From Myxococcales bacterium (GTDB lineage Bacteria > Myxococcota_A > Polyangia > Polyangiales > Polyangiaceae), in assembly GCA_013298325.1 (NCBI GenBank), contig JAAFHJ010000005.1, positions 6,509-32,662 on the forward strand: DNA of 26,154 bases. Direction: 5' to 3'. Made by a program: the position numbers and the translations under genes. The notes below the pieces were generated by a model. It had not been told where the DNA came from and searched no databases. It saw only the letters and a program-made list of their open reading frames with translations. Shown here piece after piece: positions 7,608-15,379 of the stretch. Position 1 is the stretch's first letter, and each line of letters opens with the position of its first letter.

Positions 7608-9434
7608 TCAGCCGCCGTAGAGAGCTTCGGCGATCTGAAACGTCAACGTTTCGAGCGCCTGGTAGGCCTCACGGACCTCGTTCAAGCGCCCGCCATTTTC
7701 GAGGCGTTCGCGGAGGATCGCGCAATGGGTCTTCGTGTTCTCAAGGACGTCCGCCGCAACGAGGTCCTGGTAACCTTCGAGGGCTGCTTCCGTCGTATAG
7801 AGCAACGTTTCTGCTTGGTTACGAATCTCTGCCAGCTCGCGGCGATCGCCGTCGCCGGCCTGATGACGCTCCGCTTCGCCGACCAAGCGCTCGACGTCGT
7901 CCTTCGAAAGCCCGCTCGTCGGCTGAACGTTAACAACCATGACTTTCCCGGAGCCGAGATCCTTCGCTTCAACGGCGAGAATGCCGTTCGCGTCGATGCG
8001 GAAGGTCACTTGAATCTTTGGGACACCACGCGGTGCCGGCGGGATCCCGGCGAGTTCGAAGCGGGCGAGGCTCGTGTTGTCCGCCGCCATGGCGCGCTCA
8101 CCCTGGAGAACGTGAATCGGAACGAAGTTCTGATTGTCAACGCTCGTCGTGAAGACCTCGCTCCGCTCCGTCGGGATCGTCGTATTTCGACCGATCATCG
8201 GTGTGAATACGCCGCCCCCCGTCTCGACGCCGAGGCTGAGTGGAGTGACATCAAGGAGGAGAACCTCAACGGTTTCGTTAAGAAGTGCAGCACCCTGCAG
8301 GGCAGCACCCGCGGCAACCACCTCGTCAGGATTGACGCCTTTGCTCGGCTCTTTTCCGAAAAACTCTTTGACGACTTTGTAGACGAGCGGCATGCGCGTC
8401 ATTCCGCCGACAAGAACCACCTGGTGGATGTCCGCCGGGGTCAGTCGTGCGTCAGCGAGCGCCTTCTTGCACGGCTCAAGGGTGCGGTCGACGAGCTCAC
8501 CGACGAGCATCTCGAGATCGACACGTGACATCGTGCGGTCGACGTGAAGCGGCTGGCCGGCGGCGTTCTGAGCAATGAAGGGAAGATTGATCTGGGTCTC
8601 GCGCGAGGAGGAAAGTTCGTGCTTCGCTTTCTCGGCCGCCTCCTTCAAACGCTGCAAGGCCATGCGATCACTGCGAAGATCGACCTTTGTCTCTTTTTCG
8701 AATTCCTCGGCGATGTGATCGACGATTCTTTGGTCAAAATCCTCACCACCGAGGTGAGTGTCACCGTTCGTTGATTTTACACTGAAGACGCCATCGGCGA
8801 TCTCCAGAATCGAGATATCAAACGTGCCTCCGCCGAGGTCGTAGACGGCAATTCGCTCCCGCTCCTTCTTCTGAAGGCCATAAGCGAGCGCCGCGGCCGT
8901 CGGCTCGTTGATGATCCGGCGGACGTTCAAACCCGCAATGGTTCCGGCATCTTTCGTCGCCTGGCGCTGGGCATCATCGAAGTAGGCGGGGACCGTAATG
9001 ACCGCCTCAGAGATCTTCTCACCGAGGTACGTCTCGGCAATCTCCTTCATTTTCGTAAGGATGATCGCGGAAACTTCCTGGGGCGACATGTCTTTGGCTG
9101 CGACATTGACCCAGGCATCTCCGTTCTTTGCTTCGACGATCGAATACGGGGCGATCTTCCGCTGGCGCTCGACGTCATCGGCGCCCACCTTTCGACCCAT
9201 CAAGCGCTTCACCGCGTAGACGGTGTTTTGAGCGTTGGTCACAGCCTGACGCTTTGCGGGCTGACCAACAAGGCGGTCGCCGGTGACGGTAAACCCGACG
9301 ATCGACGGCGTCGTACGGGCCCCTTCCGCGTTCGGAATGATGCGGACGTCTGTCTTGCCGTCCGCAAGAACCTCGACGATGGCTACGCAGGAGTTCGTCG
9401 TGCCGAGATCGATTCCGATGATCTTGTCGCTCAT
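7608..9434 (-). CDS. dnaK: Hsp70 chaperone DnaK
   Basis: The 608-residue product is an ATP-dependent cytoplasmic chaperone of the Hsp70 family. The signatures are all present: IGIDLGTTNSCVAI at the start, NEPTAAALAYG, the VYDLGGGTFDIS phosphate-binding strand, VVLVGGMTRMP, DVTPLSLGVET leading into the substrate-binding domain, and a helical lid up to the last residues (ALYGG). It lacks the disordered acidic tail that follows the lid in E. coli DnaK (638 residues). The Shine-Dalgarno AAGGGA lies about 5 nt before ATG 9434. It lies downstream of grpE after 145 bp that contain a hairpin; no dnaJ follows. Myxobacteria carry many Hsp70 paralogues, including the motility-related SglK/StkA, so this need not be the principal heat-shock copy. 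Confidence 0.95.
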   Translation of the reverse strand: MSDKIIGIDLGTTNSCVAIVEVLADGKTDVRIIPNAEGARTTPSIVGFTVTGDRLVGQPAKRQAVTNAQNTVYAVKRLMGRKVGADDVERQRKIAPYSIVEAKNGDAWVNVAAKDMSPQEVSAIILTKMKEIAETYLGEKISEAVITVPAYFDDAQRQATKDAGTIAGLNVRRIINEPTAAALAYGLQKKERERIAVYDLGGGTFDISILEIADGVFSVKSTNGDTHLGGEDFDQRIVDHIAEEFEKETKVDLRSDRMALQRLKEAAEKAKHELSSSRETQINLPFIAQNAAGQPLHVDRTMSRVDLEMLVGELVDRTLEPCKKALADARLTPADIHQVVLVGGMTRMPLVYKVVKEFFGKEPSKGVNPDEVVAAGAALQGAALLNETVEVLLLDVTPLSLGVETGGGVFTPMIGRNTTIPTERSEVFTTSVDNQNFVPIHVLQGERAMAADNTSLARFELAGIPPAPRGVPKIQVTFRIDANGILAVEAKDLGSGKVMVVNVQPTSGLSKDDVERLVGEAERHQAGDGDRRELAEIRNQAETLLYTTEAALEGYQDLVAADVLENTKTHCAILRERLENGGRLNEVREAYQALETLTFQIAEALYGG

Positions 9435-9501
9435 CTTAGTCCCTTAAAAGCGTCGTCCCGCGGGCTCCGACGACGATCCGTAAGATTCGTTCGTACGCCA
9501 A

Positions 9502-9548
9502 GGAAAATGCGAGCGGACCGGGCGAGGTTGCCCGATCCGTTCGCAAAA
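9502..9548 (-). terminator. Terminator-like hairpin between grpE and dnaK
   Basis: Arms at 9509-9523 and 9530-9544 enclose a 6-nt loop; on the minus strand 14 of 15 positions pair (one G-U, one mismatch). The stem is followed by AUUUUCC on the minus strand and by AAAAGG on the plus side. It lies after the grpE stop and 74 nt before the dnaK start, so it may partly terminate or process the message and set the GrpE:DnaK ratio. It does not resemble the CIRCE operator. Confidence 0.6.
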
Positions 9549-9579
9549 GGCCGAAAGAAACGGCGATAACTCTTCGCGC

Positions 9580-10140
9580 TCAGCCCTTCGGTTTCGCGAC
9601 GACGACGAGCGCGGCGCGGAGGAGACGCTCGCCTTGGACCCATCCAGGTTGGACCTCGGCCAGAATCGTGCCCGCGGGGCTTTCGTCGGTCTCGATTTGC
9701 TGAATCGCCTCGTGGAACGAAGGATCGAACGGCGTCCCGACGCCGGGGGTGCGCACGATGGAGTGCTTCCCGAGCATGTCGGTGAACTGGCGAAGGACCA
9801 TTTGAAGGCCTTCAATGACCGGCTTCACCTCGGTGGCGTTTTCGCCGCTCTTCAATGCGCGCTCGACGTTGTCGAAGACGGGGAGGAAGTCCTTGAGGAG
9901 GTCCGACTTTCCATTCCGGTTTGCGTCTTCAACCTCTTTTCGGGCGCGCTTGCGGAAGTTGTCGTTGTCCGCAAGTGCTCGGAGAAGCTGATCTTTGTAC
10001 TTCGCGGTTTCCGCTTTTGCGGCCTGTACCGGATCGGGCGCTTCGACGACCGGGGTCTCTTCCTTAGAAGGCTCGTGGGCCTCTGCGGGCGTGGCGGGGG
10101 CGGTTTCCGGGCTTTCGGTGGTGTTTTCGACGTCGCTCAT
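9580..10140 (-). CDS. grpE: Nucleotide exchange factor GrpE
   Basis: The 186-residue product is a GrpE family protein, the ADP-release factor that works as a dimer on DnaK. An acidic, Pro/Ala-rich disordered N-terminus (about 1-45) precedes the long dimerisation helix (about 45-95; KYKDQLLRALADNDNFRKRARKE). The core follows with DLLKDFLPVFDNVERAL, GLQMVLRQFTDML and the beta-wing ending GTPFDPSFHEAI, PGWVQGERLLRAALVVV. ATG 10140 begins the family-like N-terminus; the frame continues upstream to 10218 but would enter the divergent helicase gene. A TATAAC hexamer lies about 15 nt before the start with no good -35 box, so the leader may be very short. The partner DnaK is encoded next on the same strand. 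Confidence 0.95.
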   Translation of the reverse strand: MSDVENTTESPETAPATPAEAHEPSKEETPVVEAPDPVQAAKAETAKYKDQLLRALADNDNFRKRARKEVEDANRNGKSDLLKDFLPVFDNVERALKSGENATEVKPVIEGLQMVLRQFTDMLGKHSIVRTPGVGTPFDPSFHEAIQQIETDESPAGTILAEVQPGWVQGERLLRAALVVVAKPKG

Positions 10141-10204
10141 CGGACCGTCCGTTATAGCGCCCACGGCGAAAGACGGCCGAAAAAGTGGTAGGTCCTCGGC
10201 CGCT

Positions 10205-12706
10205 ATGGCCGACCTCAACCCTCCTCAGGCGGAAGCGGTCGCGCACGTCGACGGCCCGCTGCTCGTTTTCGCCGGGGCCGGCAGCGGCAAGACGCGCGTC
10301 ATCACGTACCGAATCGCCAACCTCGTCGCTCGTGCGCGTGTGGCACCATGGCGTATCCTTGCGGTAACGTTCACGAATAAAGCGGCCGGCGAGATGCGCG
10401 AACGCCTCTTGCCGATGCTTGGCGACGAGATCTGCCGGGAGCTTCAGGTCGGAACGTTCCACGCCATCTGCGCACGCCTCCTCCGCCGTCACGGGGAGGC
10501 GATCGGCGTCCCAAAGAACTTCGTCATCTACGACACCGCCGATCAGCGCTCGGCGATGACCCGCGTCGTCCGCGAGCTCGATCTCGCCGCCGACGGCGAC
10601 AAACGATTTACGCCACGTGCACTGCTGTCCCGGGCCCAAAAAGAGAAGCAGGAGGGGCGGAGTCCGGCGACCATGAACCTCGATGCGTTCGGGGATGAAG
10701 TCGTAAAGAAGGCATGGACTCGTTACGAGCAGATGCTCGAGCAGGCGGGCGCCCTCGATTTCGAAGATCTCATTTTGAAGACCCTCCATCTTCTCCGCTC
10801 GGAAACGCCCGAAGCCGAGCAACTAAGGAGCCGCTTTACCCATGTACTTGTTGACGAATTCCAAGACACGAACGGTACTCAATACGGCCTCCTACGAGCA
10901 CTGTCTGACCGCCATCGCAACCTCTGCGTCGTTGGCGATGACGACCAAAGCATCTACGCGTGGCGTGGCGCAGACGTAAAAAACATTCGTGGATTTTCCC
11001 ACGATTTTCCCGACGCAAAGGTCGTAAAACTCGAACAGAACTACCGGAGTACCGGCCACGTCGTTCAGGCGGCCCTCGGAATTATTTCCCGGTCGCGGAA
11101 CCGCGTCGAGAAAGAACTCTGGACGGAAAACGAGCCGGGGGCGCCGGTTGCAATCGTCGCGACCGCCGACGAACGCGACGAAGCGGCCCAGGTGGTCGAA
11201 ATCCTTCGGCGCGCCCGCGACGCCGGGACGGCCCCCAAGCAAATCGCTGTATTTTACAGAGTTCATGCGCAGTCGCGCGTCCTCGAGGAGGCGTTGCGGG
11301 CGGCCAACTACGCCTACGACATCGTGGGCGGGACGAAATTCTACGAGCGCGCGGAGGTCAAGGACGCGCTTTCCTACCTGAGAATTCTCGAGAATCCGGC
11401 GAGCGACGTCGATCTCCTCCGGATCATCAATGTGCCGGCGCGCGGCATCGGGCAGACGACCCTGGAGCGCATCACCGATCTCGCGACCGCGCTTGGCGTC
11501 CCCCTCTGGGACGCCCTCGACAGACTCGATGAGAACGTCCCATCGCCGGGCGATGACGAATTTTTCGAAGAGCCACCAAAGAGCCTTCAAACACCCTTGT
11601 TCGCGATACCGAAGGAGTTTGAGGAGGCTCCACACTCGGCACGTGAGGGGAAGAAACTCAACAACGCGACAAAGAAGAAGCTCACGCTCTTCAAACAGAT
11701 GATCTCCGCGCTTCGGAGCGAACGAGAACGCCTTACCCCAGATGATTTGCTCGATCGCGTCCTCGCGGTTACCGGCTACCGGGCGGCGCTCGAAGCGGAA
11801 AAAAGTATTGAGTCTGAGGCTCGTCTCGAGAACTTGGCCGAACTTCATGGCTCCCTTGCCGACTACGCAGCGATGGCGCAAGCGGCAGGAGAAACTCCGT
11901 CTCTCGGCGGCTACCTGGAGCGCGTTTCTCTCGTTTCTGATTTGGACGGTGTTGGGAAAGAAGAGCGCGTCACGCTCATGACCGTTCACGGCGCGAAAGG
12001 CCTCGAATTCGAGGTCGTCGTCGTCACCGGCATGGAGGAGGACATGTTCCCCTACCGGGGCATGGCCCAGCGCGGTTCCCTCGACCCCGAGGAATTCGAT
12101 GAAGAACGGCGACTTGCCTACGTTGCGGTGACGCGTGCGCGGAAGAATCTCTTCCTGACGTGGGCGCGCGGCCGCCAGATTTTTGGGACGAGCCGCTATG
12201 GAGCACGATCGCGCTTCATCGATGATATTCCTCGAGATATTTGCGTCGATGTCCCCTCACCGACCTTCACCGCGACCGCCCAAGAGGGGCGCTACATCGA
12301 CCGCGGCTTCAGCGGCTACGGAGGCTACGGAGGCGGGAAGCCGGCGGCCCTTGGGCGGCCCAACTACGAAGACGACGACGGCTGGAGCGCCCCTTCTTTT
12401 GCCAGCAAAAAAGCGCCCATCGCTGCCAAGGCACGCCCAGGAACGCCACCCGCGGAGGGGCGGTTCATCGAGATCGATCCCGAGTTCGCCGCCCCGGTCT
12501 TCGACGAAGCGCCGGTGCGGGACGCCCATGGTGCTGAGGACGCGCCGCCAAGCGGCCCGCTGCGGAAGGGCTCGCGCGTCTTCCACAAGAAATTCGGCGA
12601 GGGGCAAGTCGTGAAGGTCTTGGACATGGCGTCCCCGTCGGTCCTCGCGTTCTTCCCCGGCTGGGGCGAAATGAAAGTGCTGACGCGCTTCCTCGAACAG
12701 CGATGA
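10205..12706 (+). CDS. pcrA: UvrD/PcrA-type superfamily 1 DNA helicase
   Basis: The 833-residue product is a 3'-5' SF1A helicase acting in nucleotide-excision and replication-associated repair. Motifs run in order: LNPPQAEAV (Q motif) at 4-12, Walker A GAGSGKT at 24-30, VTFTNKAAGEM, VDEFQDT at 216-222, GDDDQSIYAWRGA at 244-256, LEQNYRS, then VTLMTVHGAKGLEFEVV and RRLAYVAVTRARKNLFL. A variable linker with Gly/Tyr repeats (YGGYGGG) leads to a C-terminal Tudor-like domain (RKGSRVFHKKFGEGQVV), the part that binds RNA polymerase in PcrA/UvrD; this domain and the overall shape favour PcrA. ATG 10205 gives the usual family start; the frame is open further upstream but there it runs antisense to grpE. 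The gene diverges from grpE across 64 bp. UvrD is an equally acceptable name. Confidence 0.93.
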   Translation: MADLNPPQAEAVAHVDGPLLVFAGAGSGKTRVITYRIANLVARARVAPWRILAVTFTNKAAGEMRERLLPMLGDEICRELQVGTFHAICARLLRRHGEAIGVPKNFVIYDTADQRSAMTRVVRELDLAADGDKRFTPRALLSRAQKEKQEGRSPATMNLDAFGDEVVKKAWTRYEQMLEQAGALDFEDLILKTLHLLRSETPEAEQLRSRFTHVLVDEFQDTNGTQYGLLRALSDRHRNLCVVGDDDQSIYAWRGADVKNIRGFSHDFPDAKVVKLEQNYRSTGHVVQAALGIISRSRNRVEKELWTENEPGAPVAIVATADERDEAAQVVEILRRARDAGTAPKQIAVFYRVHAQSRVLEEALRAANYAYDIVGGTKFYERAEVKDALSYLRILENPASDVDLLRIINVPARGIGQTTLERITDLATALGVPLWDALDRLDENVPSPGDDEFFEEPPKSLQTPLFAIPKEFEEAPHSAREGKKLNNATKKKLTLFKQMISALRSERERLTPDDLLDRVLAVTGYRAALEAEKSIESEARLENLAELHGSLADYAAMAQAAGETPSLGGYLERVSLVSDLDGVGKEERVTLMTVHGAKGLEFEVVVVTGMEEDMFPYRGMAQRGSLDPEEFDEERRLAYVAVTRARKNLFLTWARGRQIFGTSRYGARSRFIDDIPRDICVDVPSPTFTATAQEGRYIDRGFSGYGGYGGGKPAALGRPNYEDDDGWSAPSFASKKAPIAAKARPGTPPAEGRFIEIDPEFAAPVFDEAPVRDAHGAEDAPPSGPLRKGSRVFHKKFGEGQVVKVLDMASPSVLAFFPGWGEMKVLTRFLEQR

Positions 12707-12832
12707 GCCGAACTCGGTGACAGGGGGCGTTTGCACCTGTACCGTCCGCCCGGCACTGGTCGAATTTGCGGGGAATCGTGGCGAGATGTCGCGCGTTCTT
12801 TCACAAATAAGGACCGCGAACAAAGAGCATAC

Positions 12833-13675
12833 ATGAACCCTCTTACCGAAATTCGGCTCATTCTCTTTCGTGAATTGCGCCGGCAGTTCCGCAGCACAAA
12901 GGGGCTTGTCCTCGTCATCCTGTCGGTGCTCGTCGCGACACTCATTTCCCTTGCGCTCGCCTACGGCGAGAAGAAGCAACGCGAAATGATGCCGGTGGAA
13001 CTCACGCCCGAGCAGCGTCAGGCGATGCTCGCCGAGTTCCTCGAAAAGACCGGAAAGGACGCGGCCACCGCCAAGTACCTCTCCTTGATTCCGCAGACGG
13101 TTCTTTCGATGTGGAAGGTCGCGACGTTCACGACGCCGTGGCTGGTGCTCCTCCTCGGCTACGACAGCCTCGCTTCGGACGTCCAATATCGGACGATCCG
13201 GTTTTGGACGGTTCGCACGCGACGCTCGAGCTATTTCCTCGGGAAATGGCTCGGTCTATTCTCTACCGTGGCAGCGCTTCACCTCGCGATTTCGTCCATC
13301 GTCTGGGTCGTCTCCGCCGTCATGGGCACCGACAACATCGGCTCCATTCTCCGTTGGGGCGTCCAGCTTTGGATCCTCTCCCTGCCGATCACGGCGGCAT
13401 GGACCGGCCTCGCATCGGGCATTGGTTCCTTCTTCCGAACGCCGATGGTCGCTCTTTTGACGATCTTCGGGACCTACATCGTCGTCGGTATTCTTGCGAT
13501 CATTGGCGCCGTAAAAGACATCGAGTTCCTGACGTTCTTCTGGCCGAACAGCTTGGACGATAAATTCCTGCTCGCGGATGCGAAGCACGTCGGAGTTGGG
13601 CTTCTCGCTTGCGCCTTGTATGCCGCATTGCCGCTCGTGACTGGTGCATTTGCACTCTCAAAGAGGGACGTCTGA
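12833..13675 (+). CDS. ABC-2 type transporter permease subunit
   Basis: The 280-residue membrane protein has about six hydrophobic segments (roughly 24-44, 98-115, 139-164, 176-198, 204-226 and 251-275). A hydrophilic loop of about 50 residues lies between the first two, typical of ABC-2 permeases. The segment SDVQYRTIRFWTVRTRRSSY followed by FLGKWLG is the conserved cytoplasmic motif before helix 3 in NosY-like exporters. ATG 12833 is supported by AAAGAG about 7 nt upstream; the open frame extends back to 12731 but that part has no family features. Its stop shares one base with the start of the ATPase gene (TGATG), so the two subunits are made together. The substrate is unknown. Confidence 0.88.
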   Translation: MNPLTEIRLILFRELRRQFRSTKGLVLVILSVLVATLISLALAYGEKKQREMMPVELTPEQRQAMLAEFLEKTGKDAATAKYLSLIPQTVLSMWKVATFTTPWLVLLLGYDSLASDVQYRTIRFWTVRTRRSSYFLGKWLGLFSTVAALHLAISSIVWVVSAVMGTDNIGSILRWGVQLWILSLPITAAWTGLASGIGSFFRTPMVALLTIFGTYIVVGILAIIGAVKDIEFLTFFWPNSLDDKFLLADAKHVGVGLLACALYAALPLVTGAFALSKRDV

Positions 13676-14751
13676 TGAGCACGGAAAATGCAAAAGAGCC
13701 GAGCCTAGAGGCCAAGGATTCCCTCCCGCCGCCCAGCGACGTCGCGAGCGATGCGGCACCGAGCACGAGCGCGGAAAGCGACGCGACGGCGATGGAAAAG
13801 GACGGGCCGGCCAAGAAGAAGAAGCCGGTCGAGTACGCGATTCGCCTCACCAAACTGACCAAAGCCTTCGGATCGAAGGTCGCTGTCGACGGCATCAGCC
13901 TTCGGATTCGCGCCGGATCGGTCTACGGGCTGATCGGACCGAACGGTGCCGGCAAGACGACGACCTTCTCGATGATGGCCGGCTACCTGCAGCCGAGCGA
14001 CGGCGTTCTTGAGGTGCTCGGCCACGCCCCCTCGAACGTCGACGCCCTCCGCGGTCGTCTCGGGGTGCTCCCCCAGGACGCGATGCTCCCGGCAACCGAA
14101 AAGGTCTCGGAATTCCTCCTGCACCTCGCAGAACTCCAGGGAATTCCGGCGTCAAAGTGCACCGACGCCGTCATGGACGTCCTCGAAGAGGTCGACGGAA
14201 AAGGTTGGTGGGACGTGCGCTGCGGCGGGCTCTCCCACGGCATGGCAAAGCGGGTCGGGATCGCACAAGCGCTCCTGGGCAACCCGGAAGTCGTCTTCCT
14301 CGATGAGCCGACTGCGGGCCTTGATCCGCGTGTCGCCTACGAAGTTCGCCAGATCATTCGCCGGCGCAAAGGGCGCTGCACGATGGTCATTTCGAGTCAC
14401 AACCTTCAGGAACTTGAAGAAGTGTGTGACGGAGCTGCGATTCTCGATCGCGGTCGAGTCGTGGCGAGCGGATCGATCAATGAGCTGACCGCCTCCTCGG
14501 AGGAAATTCACATTGATCTCGGCCAAGGTCCGGTTCCCCTTGAGGCCGTACGCGCGGTGCCGTTTGTGACGAGCGCCGGCTATACCGAGAGCGGCCGAGG
14601 CGGTGAACTCGTTGTAACCTTTGACAAAAAAGGGGCCGACGCCGAAACGATGATCGGTCAGGTCCTCTGGGTCCTCCTTCAGAACCAGGCGCGTATCGCC
14701 GGTGTTTCTAAGGGGAAGGGCCTTGAGCGTCGAGTGATGGAACTGACCTAG
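13675..14751 (+). CDS. ABC transporter ATP-binding subunit
   Basis: The 358-residue product begins with about 50 low-complexity residues (Ser, Ala, Glu, Lys) that are not part of the ATPase and look disordered. From about 54 the nucleotide-binding domain follows: Walker A GPNGAGKT (88-95), Q-loop LPQDAM (132-137), signature LSHGM (186-190) in place of LSGGQ, Walker B VVFLDE (206-211) and the switch His 242 (ISSHNL). About 85 residues after it form the C-terminal extension common in ABC-2 exporter ATPases. LSHGM is a known variant in drug- and copper-exporter ATPases. It powers the permease encoded immediately upstream. The operon ends in a very strong terminator. Confidence 0.93.
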   Translation: MSTENAKEPSLEAKDSLPPPSDVASDAAPSTSAESDATAMEKDGPAKKKKPVEYAIRLTKLTKAFGSKVAVDGISLRIRAGSVYGLIGPNGAGKTTTFSMMAGYLQPSDGVLEVLGHAPSNVDALRGRLGVLPQDAMLPATEKVSEFLLHLAELQGIPASKCTDAVMDVLEEVDGKGWWDVRCGGLSHGMAKRVGIAQALLGNPEVVFLDEPTAGLDPRVAYEVRQIIRRRKGRCTMVISSHNLQELEEVCDGAAILDRGRVVASGSINELTASSEEIHIDLGQGPVPLEAVRAVPFVTSAGYTESGRGGELVVTFDKKGADAETMIGQVLWVLLQNQARIAGVSKGKGLERRVMELT

Positions 14752-14763
14752 AATTCACCAACG

Positions 14764-14804
14764 AAAGAAGCCTGCCTAGTGCATCGCACTCGGCAGGCTT
14801 CTTT
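14764..14804. terminator. Strong bidirectional Rho-independent terminator
   Basis: A perfect 13-bp stem (AAAGAAGCCTGCC, 14764-14776, with 14792-14804) is extended by five more pairs (AGTGC/GCACT) after one mismatch, closed by an ATC loop. The arms end in A-rich and T-rich runs on opposite sides, so it can stop transcription in both directions. It serves the ABC operon (stop 14751) on the plus strand and the lipoprotein gene (stop 14825) on the minus strand. Confidence 0.92.
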
Positions 14805-14824
14805 GTGCCTAGCGGCGGGTTAGC

Positions 14825-15292
14825 TCAGTTCTGGACGTCGGCACAGGCGGCAAACGTCGGCGTCGCTTCAATCCGGTACTCGGTCTTGTCACCGGTGTAG
14901 TTGTGGGCGAAGAGGGGGCCCTTTTCGGTCTCTTCAACGGTCCAGCAGCGAACCCAAGCGATTCGCGCCCCCTTTTCGAAGATTTTGTAGTCGATCGTTC
15001 GGGGGCCGTAGAACGCGACCTGAACGCTGCCGTCGATCTTCGTTCCATCGCCGAGCGCGGGGATCGCGACGGTGTCCCCGGTCCCGAAATCCTTGCCGTC
15101 GCCGTCGCTGAGGGGGTGATCGAGCTTCATTTCGACCGGCACGGTGGCGGCCCCTGCCTTGTTGGCCTTAACCGACACGGCGACCTGGGAGCCATCAAAG
15201 GTGCTGCTACAGCCAGAAACGCTGGAAATCGCGGCGATCACAAGCGCTACGGGGGCGAAAACGGCGAAGGGGCGACGGAGGGGCGAAGACAT
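14825..15292 (-). CDS. Putative lipoprotein of unknown function
   Basis: The 155-residue product has a signal peptide with a good lipobox (VSGC, Cys 28). The mature part reads as a single beta-rich domain: VAVSVKANKAGAATVPVEMK, KIDGSVQVAFYG, ARIAWVRCW and EYRIEATPTFAACADVQN. Two further cysteines (RCW and AACAD) could form a disulfide. I do not recognise a family. The start at 15292 is set by the signal peptide; the frame remains open far upstream, but that part is antisense to the kinase gene. It diverges from that gene across 87 bp, in which I saw no convincing promoter, and ends just inside the shared bidirectional terminator. Confidence 0.75.
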   Translation of the reverse strand: MSSPLRRPFAVFAPVALVIAAISSVSGCSSTFDGSQVAVSVKANKAGAATVPVEMKLDHPLSDGDGKDFGTGDTVAIPALGDGTKIDGSVQVAFYGPRTIDYKIFEKGARIAWVRCWTVEETEKGPLFAHNYTGDKTEYRIEATPTFAACADVQN

Positions 15293-15379
15293 GAGGCGGG
15301 AGCTTACCGACAACCGTGGAAGACGTCGATTTTTCCAGGGTCGAGTCCCCCCGAAATTGGTACCGTGCCCTTCCACCCT

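Noticed and set aside
9435..9579. Search for a CIRCE (HrcA) operator upstream of dnaK
   Set aside because: No TTAGCACTC-N9-GAGTGCTAA-like repeat is present; the inverted repeat there is GC-rich and terminator-like.
12715..12744. Hairpin (CGGT-ACAGG / CCTGTACCG) after the helicase gene
   Set aside because: The stem is 9 bp with a bulge and no T-run follows, so it is not a convincing terminator.
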